In this document: positions 17,510 through 26,529 of the stretch, piece after piece | How the letters are laid out: every line of letters starts with the position of its first letter | Position numbering within the stretch: position 1 is the first letter of the stretch | Origin: Chitinophaga sp. CF118 | Lineage (GTDB): Bacteria > Bacteroidota > Bacteroidia > Chitinophagales > Chitinophagaceae | Length of the DNA stretch: 64,000 bases | Direction: 5' to 3' | Assembly: GCF_900112615.1 (NCBI RefSeq) | Contig: NZ_FOMK01000001.1 | Coordinates: forward strand, 1,736,001 to 1,800,000 | The notes under the pieces: model-generated | Database searches by the model: none | Told to the model about the DNA's origin: nothing | What the model saw: the letters and a program-made list of their open reading frames with translations, nothing else | Made by a program: the position numbers and the translations under genes

Positions 17510-17517
17510 TATTTTTG
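17510..17517 (+). promoter_or_regulatory. -7 promoter box TATTTTTG for dxs
   Basis: Perfect TAnnTTTG match 27 nt before the dxs ATG, and 4 nt after the ATGTGCACATTAA motif. Confidence 0.65.
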
Positions 17518-17544
17518 CTTATTAAAATCCTGCATCCAGAAAGT

Positions 17545-19476
17545 ATGAATATAACGCCGGGCCCTCTGTTGGGCAAGATCGAAACCCCTACTGACTTGCG
17601 GAAGTTGAGCAAAGAGCAATTACATGAAGTGAGCGAAGAACTCCGCCAGTTCATTATTGACGTGGTAAGCGTGCACGGTGGCCACTTTGCCGCCAGCTTG
17701 GGTGTGATTGAACTTACCGTAGCGTTGCATTATGTATTCAATACGCCATACGACCAGCTGGTATGGGACGTAGGACATCAGGCCTACGGCCATAAAATAC
17801 TGACCGGCCGCCGGGATGTATTTCATACCAACCGGAAATATAATGGTATCAGCGGCTTCCCTAAAAGGGATGAAAGCCCCTATGACACTTTTGGTGTAGG
17901 ACACTCTTCAACCTCCATTTCAGCAGCACTGGGTATGGCTATCGCTTCCAAATACAAGGGAGAGGCTGACCGTCAGCATATTGCTGTAATAGGAGATGGG
18001 GCCATGACAGCAGGTATGGCCTTTGAAGCCCTCAACCACGCAGGTGTTGCCAATGCCAATGTTCTGATTATACTGAACGATAACTGCATGTCCATAGATC
18101 CAAATGTGGGCGCGTTGAAAGAATATTTAACAGACATTACAACCTCTCCTACCTATAATAAACTCCGGGATGATGTATGGCACCTGCTGGGCAAACTGCC
18201 TGTGGGTAAACGCTTTACCCGTGATATGGCCTCCAAACTGGAAGCCAGCCTGAAAGGAGTGGTGTCCAGCTCCAGTAACCTGTTTGAGGCACTCAAACTA
18301 CGTTACTTCGGCCCCATAGACGGACATAATATTATCAAACTGGTAGATACCCTCCAGGACCTGAAGGATATTCCCGGTCCCAAACTGCTACATATCGTAA
18401 CCACCAAGGGTAAGGGATATGCATTGGCAGAAAAAGATCAGACTACCTGGCATGCTCCGGGCCTTTTTGATAAAATCACCGGTGAAATCTTTAAGAAACA
18501 GGTTGATAAACCTCAACCTCCCAAATATCAGGACGTTTTCGGCCATACACTGATCGAACTGGCAGAACAGAACAATACCATTATGGGTATTACCCCTGCT
18601 ATGCCTTCCGGCTCTTCCCTCAAATTCATGATGGAAAAGATGCCGGACCGCGCTTTTGATGTGGGCATCTGCGAACAACATGCGGTGACGCTTTCTGCCG
18701 GATTAGCCACACAGGGTATGCGGGTGTTCTGTAATATCTACTCTTCCTTTTTTCAAAGAGCCTATGATCAGGCACTGCATGACGTTGCCATTCAGAAATT
18801 ACCAGTCGTATTCTGCCTGGACCGTGCCGGTGTGGTAGGAGAAGACGGCCCAACCCATCATGGTGCTTATGACATTGCTTACATGCGTTGCGTGCCAAAT
18901 GTTATTATAAGTTCTCCAATGAATGAGGAGGAAATGCGTAACCTGATGTATACGGCTCAGCTGCCTTCTATGCGGCAACCTTTTGTGATCCGTTATCCAA
19001 GAGGCCAGGGTGTAATGCCAGACTGGCGTCAGCCTTTCAAAGAGATAAAGATTGGTACGGGCCGTAAGATCCGTAGTGGAAAAGATATTGCAATTCTCTC
19101 TCTGGGTCACCCGGGTAATTTCGTAACGGAAGCCTGTAAGGAACTGCTGGCAGATGGTTTGCAACCTGCCCATTATGATATGCGCTTTGTAAAACCACTT
19201 GATGAAGCCTTACTGCATGAAATATTCAGCGAATTCGACCAGGTGATCACCGTAGAAGATGCGGCTGTTACCGGCGGTTTTGGTAGTGCTATTCTCGAGT
19301 TCATGGCGCAGCATGGCTATAAAGCCAGCGTCCGGATCCTGGGTATTCCGGACCGCATTGTTGAACATGGAAAGCCGGAAGACCTGCACCGTGAATGTGG
19401 ATATGATGCTGCTGGCATTGCTACCGTGGCCAGAGAAATGCTGAAAGACAAGATTACTGTGACGACTGCCTTATAA
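17545..19476 (+). CDS. dxs: 1-deoxy-D-xylulose-5-phosphate synthase
   Basis: Condenses pyruvate and glyceraldehyde 3-phosphate, using thiamine diphosphate, in the first step of the MEP isoprenoid pathway; it also feeds thiamine and pyridoxal synthesis. The 643-residue protein has the full family length. The TPP motif is GDGAMTAGMAFEALNHAG with the distal NDNCMSID. The catalytic Glu is in DVGICEQHAVTLSAGLA, the second-domain YPRGQG is present, and the C-terminal transketolase domain is complete. The ATG at 17545 is chosen over an upstream TTG that lies inside the promoter box. It ends in a terminator at 19499-19528. Confidence 0.97.
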   Translation: MNITPGPLLGKIETPTDLRKLSKEQLHEVSEELRQFIIDVVSVHGGHFAASLGVIELTVALHYVFNTPYDQLVWDVGHQAYGHKILTGRRDVFHTNRKYNGISGFPKRDESPYDTFGVGHSSTSISAALGMAIASKYKGEADRQHIAVIGDGAMTAGMAFEALNHAGVANANVLIILNDNCMSIDPNVGALKEYLTDITTSPTYNKLRDDVWHLLGKLPVGKRFTRDMASKLEASLKGVVSSSSNLFEALKLRYFGPIDGHNIIKLVDTLQDLKDIPGPKLLHIVTTKGKGYALAEKDQTTWHAPGLFDKITGEIFKKQVDKPQPPKYQDVFGHTLIELAEQNNTIMGITPAMPSGSSLKFMMEKMPDRAFDVGICEQHAVTLSAGLATQGMRVFCNIYSSFFQRAYDQALHDVAIQKLPVVFCLDRAGVVGEDGPTHHGAYDIAYMRCVPNVIISSPMNEEEMRNLMYTAQLPSMRQPFVIRYPRGQGVMPDWRQPFKEIKIGTGRKIRSGKDIAILSLGHPGNFVTEACKELLADGLQPAHYDMRFVKPLDEALLHEIFSEFDQVITVEDAAVTGGFGSAILEFMAQHGYKASVRILGIPDRIVEHGKPEDLHRECGYDAAGIATVAREMLKDKITVTTAL

Positions 19477-19498
19477 GGTTAGTATATTATATATTTAG

Positions 19499-19528
19499 AG
19501 CCTGTATTGTAAAATACAGGCTTTTTTT
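19499..19528 (+). terminator. Terminator after dxs
   Basis: 10-bp stem AGCCTGTATT/AATACAGGCT with a 4-nt loop and T7. Confidence 0.88.
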
Positions 19529-19559
19529 ATTCAGATCACTTCAAGCAATTTCATGCATA

Positions 19560-19567
19560 TAATTTTG
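19560..19567 (+). promoter_or_regulatory. -7 promoter box TAATTTTG for the 2Fe-2S reductase gene
   Basis: Perfect TAnnTTTG match 48 nt before the ATG at 19616. Confidence 0.55.
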
Positions 19568-19615
19568 ACTCATTTTGGTGCCTGGAAACCGCCAGTGTTT
19601 ATTTAATTTAGTTGA

Positions 19616-20665
19616 ATGAACGAACTGTATTTACGCCTTCATATTGTGGAAGTCATTCACGAAACTGCTGATGCTTTTACTTACCGTTTGGAAGATTCAA
19701 CGGGAAAACCATTGAATTATCAGGCAGGGCAGTTCCTCACATTGCTCATCACGCTGCATGGCACGGAATACCGCCGCTCTTACTCCTTCAGCACAACACC
19801 CGGTGTTGATCCCTTACCTGCCATTACCATACGCGAAAAAGAGAATGGAGAGATATCTCGCTATATCCTCCGCAACTGGAAAGCAGGAGACATAGTGACG
19901 GCAATTCAGCCTTCCGGCCGGTTTACATTGGGAACTACGATTGACCGCCCCCGGGATATTTTTTTATTCGGCGCAGGTAGTGGTATCACGCCACTTTTCT
20001 CTTTGTTGAAACAAATACTCTACTACGAACCAGAAACACATGTAAAGCTGGTATACAGCAACACCTCCCAGGAGCGTACTATCTTTCACAGGCAACTGCA
20101 AACGCTGGAAGCACAATTCGGCGAGCGGCTACATATCATGTATTTTTTCAGCAATGAGAATATATCTCCATACCGCCGCCTCAGCAACATCCTGCTGGAA
20201 CCGCTGGTAAAAGAACAGATGCGTTTTAATAAAACAGATGCACAATTCTTTGTATGCGGTCCGCCGGATTATATGCGAATGATCATACTCACGCTTACGT
20301 TTATGGGGTTTGCAGAAGATCAGTTGCATAAAGAGAACTTCGTAGTAAATACCTCCCCGCAATTAGCCAGGATGGGGACTCCGGAAGATAAGACAGTGAA
20401 GGAGGTATTATTGAAAACAAACAAGGGAGAATATCAATTATTAGTTCCTGGTAACATGACCATCCTCAATGCAGCATTGGCAAAAGGCATCCCGCTTCCT
20501 TACAGTTGCAGGGGAGGCGTATGTGGTTCCTGCACCGCCCATTGTTCCGAAGGGAAAGTATGGATGGCATGGAACGAAGTACTCACGGATAAAGAGATCG
20601 CACAGGGACTTGTACTCACCTGTACAAGTTATCCGGTAAGTGCATCTCTACGAATTGAAATATGA
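19616..20665 (+). CDS. Ferredoxin-NAD(P)H reductase-like flavoprotein with C-terminal 2Fe-2S domain (PaaE-like)
   Basis: Electron-transfer flavoprotein of 349 residues, organised FAD domain - NAD(P) domain - plant-type [2Fe-2S] domain. The FAD-binding RRSYSFST motif is at about 53-60, the pyridine-nucleotide motif GAGSGITPLFSLL at about 118-130, and VCGPPDYM follows. The cluster ligands appear as CRGGVCGSC plus TAHC and a distal VLTC. This architecture is that of phenylacetyl-CoA epoxidase reductase PaaE and related oxygenase reductases, but no paa gene or oxygenase is adjacent, so the partner is unknown. It is monocistronic with its own promoter. Confidence 0.9.
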   Translation: MNELYLRLHIVEVIHETADAFTYRLEDSTGKPLNYQAGQFLTLLITLHGTEYRRSYSFSTTPGVDPLPAITIREKENGEISRYILRNWKAGDIVTAIQPSGRFTLGTTIDRPRDIFLFGAGSGITPLFSLLKQILYYEPETHVKLVYSNTSQERTIFHRQLQTLEAQFGERLHIMYFFSNENISPYRRLSNILLEPLVKEQMRFNKTDAQFFVCGPPDYMRMIILTLTFMGFAEDQLHKENFVVNTSPQLARMGTPEDKTVKEVLLKTNKGEYQLLVPGNMTILNAALAKGIPLPYSCRGGVCGSCTAHCSEGKVWMAWNEVLTDKEIAQGLVLTCTSYPVSASLRIEI

Positions 20666-20673
20666 CAAGATTA

Positions 20674-21045
20674 TCAGAAGGCTATAAAAGCATCAAACTC
20701 TTTCTGCAATTCATTATATAACTTTCTGAATGTAAGCATACGGTCATTCAGCGTATCAAGATCTTCTACGGGTCTGTCATCATGTAATACTGTCAACTGA
20801 CCATTATTCGAAATCTTTTTTGCGGATTGTCTGAGATCGTGGTGCATTTCATCGGCAACTTCCATTTGCCGGATAAACTGATTCTGAAAATGCTCTATTT
20901 GGGCACGGAATTCATCATCTTTTTTAGTAAATGCTGCTTGTTCAAGTTGGCTGCGCATGGACCGGAGGGCATCTCTTGCAGCATCGATTGCTGCCTTCCA
21001 GTCGTTGATCTGTTCGAGATCTGAGGTTTGAGAGGAAACTTCCAT
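20674..21045 (-). CDS. Coiled-coil hypothetical protein
   Basis: A 123-residue, almost entirely helical protein with heptad-like spacing (DALRSMRSQLEQAA, EFRAQIEHFQNQFIRQME, LNDRMLTFRKLYNELQKEF). It has no signal peptide, membrane helix or recognised family. It converges on the reductase gene with 8 bp between stop codons and sits 141 bp after the decayed dps, so it may once have shared that transcript. It is likely cytoplasmic. Confidence 0.65.
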   Translation of the reverse strand: MEVSSQTSDLEQINDWKAAIDAARDALRSMRSQLEQAAFTKKDDEFRAQIEHFQNQFIRQMEVADEMHHDLRQSAKKISNNGQLTVLHDDRPVEDLDTLNDRMLTFRKLYNELQKEFDAFIAF

Positions 21046-21186
21046 ATGTATTGATTTTAGCGTGAATCGAAAGGAACCTGATTCCTTTATTTATCCCTGT
21101 CTTAAATACAATAGCCTGTTAGTTATACATTTCTAAGTTACAAACCTTTTTACAATTACGGATGGACTACAGGAACAAAAAGTGTA

Positions 21187-21536
21187 TTAACGCAGATATG
21201 CATTATACATCCAAACTACCTTTTCCTGTTCGCGGATATAAGTAGTGATCAGGTCATTTGTACCATCATCTCCTACTAATCAGAAAACGCATGTGCGGGA
21301 GTGAAACCAAGTGTTAAAATACGTTCGGCCATCTCATCTATTTTAACGAGTGCATCAGTATATAGCTCTTCGAATTTAACATGCAGCGTAAAGAATTTAT
21401 CGCCACGGATATTCCAGTGAAAACCGCGCACATTCATATAAAAAACCTGGTATGCGGCAAGGAGCACATTCAACTTTTCTGCCAGTTCTTTCGATGTCTT
21501 TTTCTCTAATCCGATATTAGTTGTTGCAGTACTCAT
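21187..21536 (-). pseudogene. dps: dps-like ferritin gene with internal deletion and frameshift
   Basis: An intact Dps stores iron and shields DNA from peroxide. The first 86 codons (21276-21536) encode a normal Dps N-terminus, including VRGFHWNIRGDKFFTLHVKF and the ferroxidase-side residues His and Asp/Glu (EELYTDALVKIDEMAERIL). Translation stops after TPAHAFSD with two tandem TAG codons. In another frame immediately downstream, GDDGTNDLITTYIREQEKVV and WMYNAYLR then a stop (21187-21273) reproduce the Dps C-terminus. About 45-50 residues between the two blocks are missing, so an internal deletion plus frameshift has inactivated the gene. An assembly or sequencing error could not remove that many codons easily but cannot be excluded. 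Confidence 0.82.
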
Positions 21537-21768
21537 ATATAGATCTTTTAAAGTAAAACTGATTAGTGCATTGATACATCAAGCAACAAAAACTCTGCCG
21601 CTTTAAACCTTGTCGAAATCAGTTAAGCCAATAGCATTGCGGCGTTGCAACGCTTATCTGCTTATTCGAAAAGTTCCGGAACGTTGCCCTGTGAATGATC
21701 TGATATATTGTGATGAAGAGAATGAATGGGGTGAAAAAAAGAAAGGAAAATCTGATAGGGGAGGGAAT

Positions 21769-21801
21769 AAAAAAAGGCTGTATCAACATAGAATACAGCC
21801 T
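21769..21801 (-). terminator. Terminator after OsmC-family gene
   Basis: On the minus strand a 9-bp stem AGGCTGTAT/ATACAGCCT is followed by a T-run (A-run at 21769-21775 on the plus strand), 16 nt after the osmC stop codon. Confidence 0.82.
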
Positions 21802-21816
21802 CCTTTAATAATTATT

Positions 21817-22227
21817 TTACACCAGTGTGGCGTCCATTGTAATTTCAGTATTCAACAGTTTGGAGATAGGGCAATTTGCCTTAGCCTCTGCTGCCAGTTC
21901 TGCAAACTTTTCCTGCTCCAGTCCTGGTGCACTCACTTTTACTTCAAGGTGACTGCTGGTAATAGCACCATTATCTAAAGTAATTGTTGCTTTTGTATCA
22001 ATGTTGTCTGGAGTAAAGCCTGCGCCAGAAAGCAGAAAACTCAGCTTCATGGTAAAGCAGCCGGCATGTGCAGCTCCTACCAGCTCTTCAGGGTTAGTAC
22101 CTATTCCTTCTTCAAAACGGCTTTTGTAAGAATAAGCAGTATTGCTTAATACACCTGACTGAGTGCTTACTGTGCCTTTACCATCCTTGCCGGTACCTTG
22201 CCAGTTAGCAGTTGCTGTTCTCTTCAT
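21817..22227 (-). CDS. OsmC family peroxiredoxin
   Basis: Thiol-dependent hydroperoxide reductase of the OsmC/Ohr superfamily, 136 residues. The two redox cysteines are visible: AHAGCFTMKLSF (about Cys57) and KANCPISKLLN (about Cys120). The N-terminal KDGKGTVSTQSGVLS and GTNPEELVGAAHAG patterns match OsmC rather than Ohr. It lies between the decayed dps and yceI, all leftward, forming a small stress-response neighbourhood, though the spacers of about 280-300 bp suggest separate transcripts. Confidence 0.92.
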   Translation of the reverse strand: MKRTATANWQGTGKDGKGTVSTQSGVLSNTAYSYKSRFEEGIGTNPEELVGAAHAGCFTMKLSFLLSGAGFTPDNIDTKATITLDNGAITSSHLEVKVSAPGLEQEKFAELAAEAKANCPISKLLNTEITMDATLV

Positions 22228-22529
22228 GATTAAATTTTTTTTGTGGATTAAAGATATTATAAGATTGATGAAAGCAATGTTATTTCCTGAAAATTACTAC
22301 TTTCTTTTCGTTTCAGGGGCAGACACGTTGCGTAGATTTTTTTCTACAACACAAAGCCGGATGAATCACTTCATCCGGCTACACACTATCTCTGGCAACT
22401 AATCCTTCAACTAAGTTCAACTATACACGCCATTGCTTTAGTTTTGTTCCGTTTCCCACTTATACCGTTGCTTCATATCCAGTCTATATTATCTTTTACT
22501 GCAATGGCTATTGCCAGAAAACTCCCGAC
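22228..22529. other. 302-bp intergenic region with a hairpin
   Basis: Contains the perfect 10-bp inverted repeat AGCCGGATGA/TCATCCGGCT (22355-22364, 22371-22380) without a U-run on either strand, and nothing coding. The repeat may end the yceI transcript or be a cruciform. Confidence 0.5.
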
Positions 22530-23057
22530 TTACGCCTGTTTCACCAACTGCACACTTGCCTGCAATTTCACTTCTTCACCCAGCATCAATCCGCCATTGT
22601 CTGTTATTGCATTGAATGAAACACCGAAATCCTTCCTGTTTACCTTTCCTTTTACTTCAAAGCCTGCCTTAGTCTGACCATATGGGTCTTTAACAATGCC
22701 GCTATATTCTACATCCAGATCTACTGGTTTGGTAACACCACGCATAGTCAGGTTACCTCCTATTTTATAAGTTTCGTTGTCAATTTTCTTTACAGAAGTA
22801 GATACGAAAGTGAGTTTAGGGTATTGTGCTGCATGGAAGAAATCTTCTGCCTGCAGGTGCTGATCGCGCTGCTCATTCTTCGTGGTGATGCTTGCTACAT
22901 CTGCTTCAAAAGTAATTTTAGCATCAGTAAAATCATCACTGTTTGATTCAACAGTAGCATCATACTTATTGAAATAACCGGTAACGTTAGTGATCATCAG
23001 ATGTTTGATCTTAAATTCTACATCGCTGTGAGTTGAATCAATTTTCCAGGTTGCCAT
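22530..23057 (-). CDS. YceI family protein
   Basis: Lipocalin-like beta-barrel protein of 175 residues that binds isoprenoid-like lipids in studied members. The family pattern is clear: WKIDSTHSDVEFKIKHLMI, GYFNKYDATVES, HAAQYPKLTFVSTSVKK, GNLTMRGVTKPVDLDV and FGVSFNAI. It has no signal peptide, so it should be cytoplasmic, unlike E. coli YceI. It is expressed alone; a TAATTTTG box at 23200-23207 would give a leader of about 140 nt. Confidence 0.92.
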   Translation of the reverse strand: MATWKIDSTHSDVEFKIKHLMITNVTGYFNKYDATVESNSDDFTDAKITFEADVASITTKNEQRDQHLQAEDFFHAAQYPKLTFVSTSVKKIDNETYKIGGNLTMRGVTKPVDLDVEYSGIVKDPYGQTKAGFEVKGKVNRKDFGVSFNAITDNGGLMLGEEVKLQASVQLVKQA

Positions 23058-23280
23058 AACTTGTAAGTTTAGTGTTTTAGATTTTTAATTTTATTGAAGG
23101 ATGTAATGTTTGATATGTTTTCCAAATTTCCGGTTGGGGTAAATCTCCCATAACCATACCAATCCGCCTCTTATCATTACTCACATCCGAAATACAACAC
23201 AAAATTAACTGTTGCAACAAATATTGTAAATGGATAAAAAGACTTAAGTGGTGGACTATTTTTTATTCTGATAAGGAACA

Positions 23281-24180
23281 TTACACACCAGCCCGGGACC
23301 CTTCCTTAAATTCTGAAGGCGTTTGGCTGGTATACTTCTTAAAAAAGCGGCTAAAATAATGGGGGTCTTCAAAGCCCAGTTTATAGGCTATTTCTTTTGC
23401 GGAGAGGTCGGTATTATACAAATAACGTTGTGCTTCAAGGATTACACGGTTCCGGATATGCTCTCCTGCAGTGATTCCGGACAATTGTTTACTGATCTCA
23501 TTCAGCAGGACAGGCTTCACATGCAGTAAGGCTGCATAGTCGGATACATTCTTTAACAGGGTATATTTTTCTTCTATCAGATTCTTGAACTGCAGGAACA
23601 AAGAACTGTTATGTGTGGCATGCTGCTCTGGCATAGCCATTACATTACTCCCTTTTATACGGGATGCCAGTACCAGGAAATAGCGCAGCAATCCGTGTAA
23701 AGCAGTTTCATATTCAGCAGCCTGTGCTGTCAGTTCCTTCATCATCATATGCACCAGCATATCAAAATCTTTCTCCTGCTCCGGAGTAAGGGTGATAACA
23801 CTGCTGAACTGATTATTGAAGAACAGGGATGAATTGATCCCCATCATGGTGGCGGCCTGATCTTTCAGACACATAAAAGCATCCTGAAAGGCAATCATAT
23901 ATCCTTCTACCTTTTCACTGAGCTCCATTTTATGTACCTGGCCCGGGGCCAGGAAGAAAAGAGTATTCTTTTTTACCGGATGAGTAACTGTATCAATAGT
24001 ATGTAGTAACTCTCCTTTTTTGATCCAGTAAATGGTATAGAAATCGTGCCTGTGAGGAATACCATTATTAGCAAAAAAGCCATTCCCTAGTTCGCACAGC
24101 CCCGACACCACAAACTTAGGGTCTGTTTGTGCGTATTCCGGTAAGGAAACAACCTCTATATGGCTTCTTTTTTCGCTCAT
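23281..24180 (-). CDS. AraC family transcriptional regulator (cupin sensor)
   Basis: A 299-residue regulator. An N-terminal AraC-type cupin (about 30-120: IPHRHDFYTIYWIKKGEL, FFLAPGQVHKMEL) senses an unknown ligand. Two C-terminal helix-turn-helix motifs (about 195-295: NRVILEAQRYLYNTDLSAKE and KLGFEDPHYFSRFFKKYTSQ) bind DNA. The start overlaps the scpA stop by 4 bp, so it appears translationally coupled to scpA, an unusual operon partner. The divergent yceI-osmC genes are plausible targets, but this is inference. Confidence 0.92.
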   Translation of the reverse strand: MSEKRSHIEVVSLPEYAQTDPKFVVSGLCELGNGFFANNGIPHRHDFYTIYWIKKGELLHTIDTVTHPVKKNTLFFLAPGQVHKMELSEKVEGYMIAFQDAFMCLKDQAATMMGINSSLFFNNQFSSVITLTPEQEKDFDMLVHMMMKELTAQAAEYETALHGLLRYFLVLASRIKGSNVMAMPEQHATHNSSLFLQFKNLIEEKYTLLKNVSDYAALLHVKPVLLNEISKQLSGITAGEHIRNRVILEAQRYLYNTDLSAKEIAYKLGFEDPHYFSRFFKKYTSQTPSEFKEGSRAGV

Positions 24181-24959
24181 TCGAAAGCACCGGCCACTTC
24201 AAGTTCCCGGTTTTCTGGCTCTATATAATCTATGATAAAATTATTCCGTCCTTCTCCGATCATAATACCCAGGTACTTCATCTGCACCAGTTCCAGCATA
24301 CCCAGGAACAGGAAGATAGCATGTACCCTGTCCTGACAATGATCAAACATCTTTTCAAAAGACATTGTTTTCTCTCTGCTGGCCAGCTCTATCATATATT
24401 CACGGGAGCCTTCCATGGTATAGTCATACTTATATACTACGTGTTGTGGCTTATTATCCCGCTGCTTCACACGTTGCATTACCTTTTCGAAGGTTTTGGT
24501 CAGTTTGAAGAGGGTAAGCGTCTGTACTTCAGTACCTTCGCTGGTTAATTCGCCAATGGCAGCCAGTTCTTTTGCAATATTTCCACGTTTCACCTGCAGC
24601 ATACGGTCGGCCTCTCTTTCTGCCAGTTCTGCTGCGGCCTGTTTGAAACGTTTGTATTCCATGATCTTATCGATCAGTTCCTGCCGTGGATCTATTTCAA
24701 TTCCCTGCTCATCCAGTTCCTTGCGGGGAATCAGCATTTTTGCCTTGATTCTCATCAGGGTGGATACAAACAGGATAAACTCACTGGCCTGCTCTATATT
24801 AAGCGTTTCAAGGTGATGTATATAGGCCAGAAAGTCCTGTGTAATTGTATTAATAGGAATATTATAGATATCCAGCTCATCTCTTTCGATAAAGAAAAGC
24901 AGGAGATCAAAAGGCCCCTCAAACTGGGGAAGCTTTATTTTGTAACTATGGTCATTCAT
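24177..24959 (-). CDS. scpA: Segregation and condensation protein A
   Basis: Kleisin subunit that links the SMC dimer with ScpB for chromosome condensation and segregation. The 260-residue protein has the N-terminal family signature FEGPFDLLLFFIERDELDIY, the VSTLMRIKAKMLIPR helix, a variable middle and a C-terminal winged-helix region (FLFLGMLELVQMKYL). The ATG at 24959 is chosen over a TTG four codons upstream. A TACTTTTG box 19 nt before the ATG suggests its own promoter in addition to read-through from the DUF3078 gene. scpB is not adjacent. Confidence 0.93.
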   Translation of the reverse strand: MNDHSYKIKLPQFEGPFDLLLFFIERDELDIYNIPINTITQDFLAYIHHLETLNIEQASEFILFVSTLMRIKAKMLIPRKELDEQGIEIDPRQELIDKIMEYKRFKQAAAELAEREADRMLQVKRGNIAKELAAIGELTSEGTEVQTLTLFKLTKTFEKVMQRVKQRDNKPQHVVYKYDYTMEGSREYMIELASREKTMSFEKMFDHCQDRVHAIFLFLGMLELVQMKYLGIMIGEGRNNFIIDYIEPENRELEVAGAFE

Positions 24960-24978
24960 ATTATCATACAAAGGTTAC

Positions 24979-24986
24979 CAAAAGTA
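24979..24986 (-). promoter_or_regulatory. -7 promoter box TACTTTTG for scpA
   Basis: Perfect TAnnTTTG match on the minus strand, 19 nt before the scpA ATG. Confidence 0.5.
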
Positions 24987-25002
24987 GGCAAAATCCCGCT
25001 CA

Positions 25003-25953
25003 TCAGAACTTTGCCGTAAATCCGACCCCGATTACCTCCTTTACTTGCAGCCGTGGCCCAAGTGTACCGGTTTTAGGGTTGGCGAACACTTTTACATCAT
25101 CATCGTAAATCATATCCAGGGAGATATTTGCGGAGATGTGCTTATTCACCTGCAAGTTCAGTGAATTAGTCCAGAATACGTCTACATTCTGTGGATTATG
25201 CTTATAATCAGAGAACAGGTCTAACCTGGTTTTATAAACAATATTTTTTGCTATCTGATTTACCCAGTTAAAGGAAAAGTAAGATCCAAACTCAGCTTTC
25301 ACATGGTGGCCGGTATCAACGCCAAAAGCGGCCTGCGCTGCCAGCCGGTCATCCATTACTATTACATAACGTGCTGTGATTGGAGAAAAGAATACTGACA
25401 GCTGATCATTGGGTTTAAAATCAAGACCCGGAGAGAGCAGTACATATGCCGGTGCAAAGAACCGCGATACAAGTTGTGGTTTTACCGTATCGGAGCTAGG
25501 GTAGAGATAACCATCCGTAAACTGTGTACGTAAATCTACCAACGCACTCAGATACAAGCTCTTAGCAATTTCATAACCATATTTGGTAGTAATCCCTATC
25601 CGGTCATCGCTTTTACGACTTCCAAGACTGGTAGTATTTACATACCCGTAAGCAAGATCCAGTACATTATCCCAGTTATGTTTCCCATTACGATAATAAG
25701 CAAATGCGCTTAATGTGGATGCAACAGAAAAAGAGAATTTATCCCCCCCTGCTGCCCAGTTGTTCAGCGTTCCCTGGTTGATGTTCAGATTGAAGATAGC
25801 GCCTCTCTTCCAGGGCAGCTTCGTGGTATCTGCAGCATCCTTCTTTATTTTACTGCTGGCTTCTTCTCTGGAAGTCTTCATCCAGTCGCTCTGCGCATGC
25901 AGCATACCCAAACATAATAAAATGCAAATAGTTGTTAAAATGGATTTCCTCAT
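25003..25953 (-). CDS. DUF3078 family secreted protein
   Basis: A 316-residue Bacteroidota protein with a signal peptide (about 1-20, ending LHAQ) and a beta-rich body typical of DUF3078. The N-terminal part reads FNLNINQGTLNNWAAGGDKF, followed by KHNWDNVLDLAYGYVNT and multiple amphipathic strands ending VKEVIGVGFTAKF. The terminal Phe and strand pattern suggest an outer-membrane or periplasmic barrel-like protein. Function is unknown. It precedes scpA by 43 bp. Confidence 0.85.
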   Translation of the reverse strand: MRKSILTTICILLCLGMLHAQSDWMKTSREEASSKIKKDAADTTKLPWKRGAIFNLNINQGTLNNWAAGGDKFSFSVASTLSAFAYYRNGKHNWDNVLDLAYGYVNTTSLGSRKSDDRIGITTKYGYEIAKSLYLSALVDLRTQFTDGYLYPSSDTVKPQLVSRFFAPAYVLLSPGLDFKPNDQLSVFFSPITARYVIVMDDRLAAQAAFGVDTGHHVKAEFGSYFSFNWVNQIAKNIVYKTRLDLFSDYKHNPQNVDVFWTNSLNLQVNKHISANISLDMIYDDDVKVFANPKTGTLGPRLQVKEVIGVGFTAKF

Positions 25954-25976
25954 TCTTATTTAAATTGGCCAGGTCG

Positions 25977-25984
25977 CAAAAGTA
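25977..25984 (-). promoter_or_regulatory. -7 promoter box TACTTTTG for DUF3078 gene
   Basis: Perfect TAnnTTTG match on the minus strand, 23 nt before the ATG. Confidence 0.55.
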
Positions 25985-26040
25985 GAAAACTAACTTATAA
26001 ATTTTCTCCTTACGGGATAAATGGCGGGAAAGGTTTTCAG

Positions 26041-26475
26041 TTATGCTTTATTCTTCAGGGCATCACGGATTTCCATGAGCAGTTTTTCCTGAGTAGTTGG
26101 TACCGGAGGAACTGCTGGGGCCTCTTCTTTTTTACGGCTGAGGCGGTTCATGAATTTCACCAGCAGAAAAATACAAAATGCGATTATGATAAAGTCAAAT
26201 ATACTCTGAATAAAAGCACCATAGGCAAATACAGGTGCTCCTGCTTCTTTTGCCTTTGCCAGCGACTCAAAACTTGCGCCCTTGCTGTCATTCAGTAAAA
26301 AGAACTTGTCTGTAAAATTTACGCCCCCCGTTACTAACCCCAGCATCGGCATCAGGATATTCTCTACCAGGGAAGTGACAATTTTCCCGAAGGCGCCGCC
26401 AATAATCACCCCCACCGCCAGATCCATCACATTTCCTTTTGTTGCAAACTCTTTGAACTCTTTGATAAATGACAT
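26041..26475 (-). CDS. mscL: Large-conductance mechanosensitive channel
   Basis: Pressure-release channel of the inner membrane that opens under hypo-osmotic shock. The 144-residue protein has MscL order: N-terminal amphipathic [22 protein letters not shown]1 ([20 protein letters not shown]), a periplasmic loop, TM2 ([20 protein letters not shown]) and a charged C-terminal helix bundle. It follows ppk2 by 54 bp on the same strand and may be co-transcribed with it. Confidence 0.96.
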   Translation of the reverse strand: MSFIKEFKEFATKGNVMDLAVGVIIGGAFGKIVTSLVENILMPMLGLVTGGVNFTDKFFLLNDSKGASFESLAKAKEAGAPVFAYGAFIQSIFDFIIIAFCIFLLVKFMNRLSRKKEEAPAVPPVPTTQEKLLMEIRDALKNKA

Positions 26476-26529
26476 AACAATGTTTTTTTAAGGTGAACTA
26501 AACGATGCGCTAAAATAACTAATTCATTA

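Noticed and set aside
21276..21536. A short functional Dps of 86 residues
   Set aside because: The helices forming the second half of the four-helix bundle are missing and the true C-terminus is found out of frame next to it, so decay is the simpler explanation.
21610..21978. 122-codon plus-strand frame upstream of and overlapping the osmC 3' end
   Set aside because: It runs through the osmC terminator hairpin and the OsmC coding sequence; the protein has no domain.
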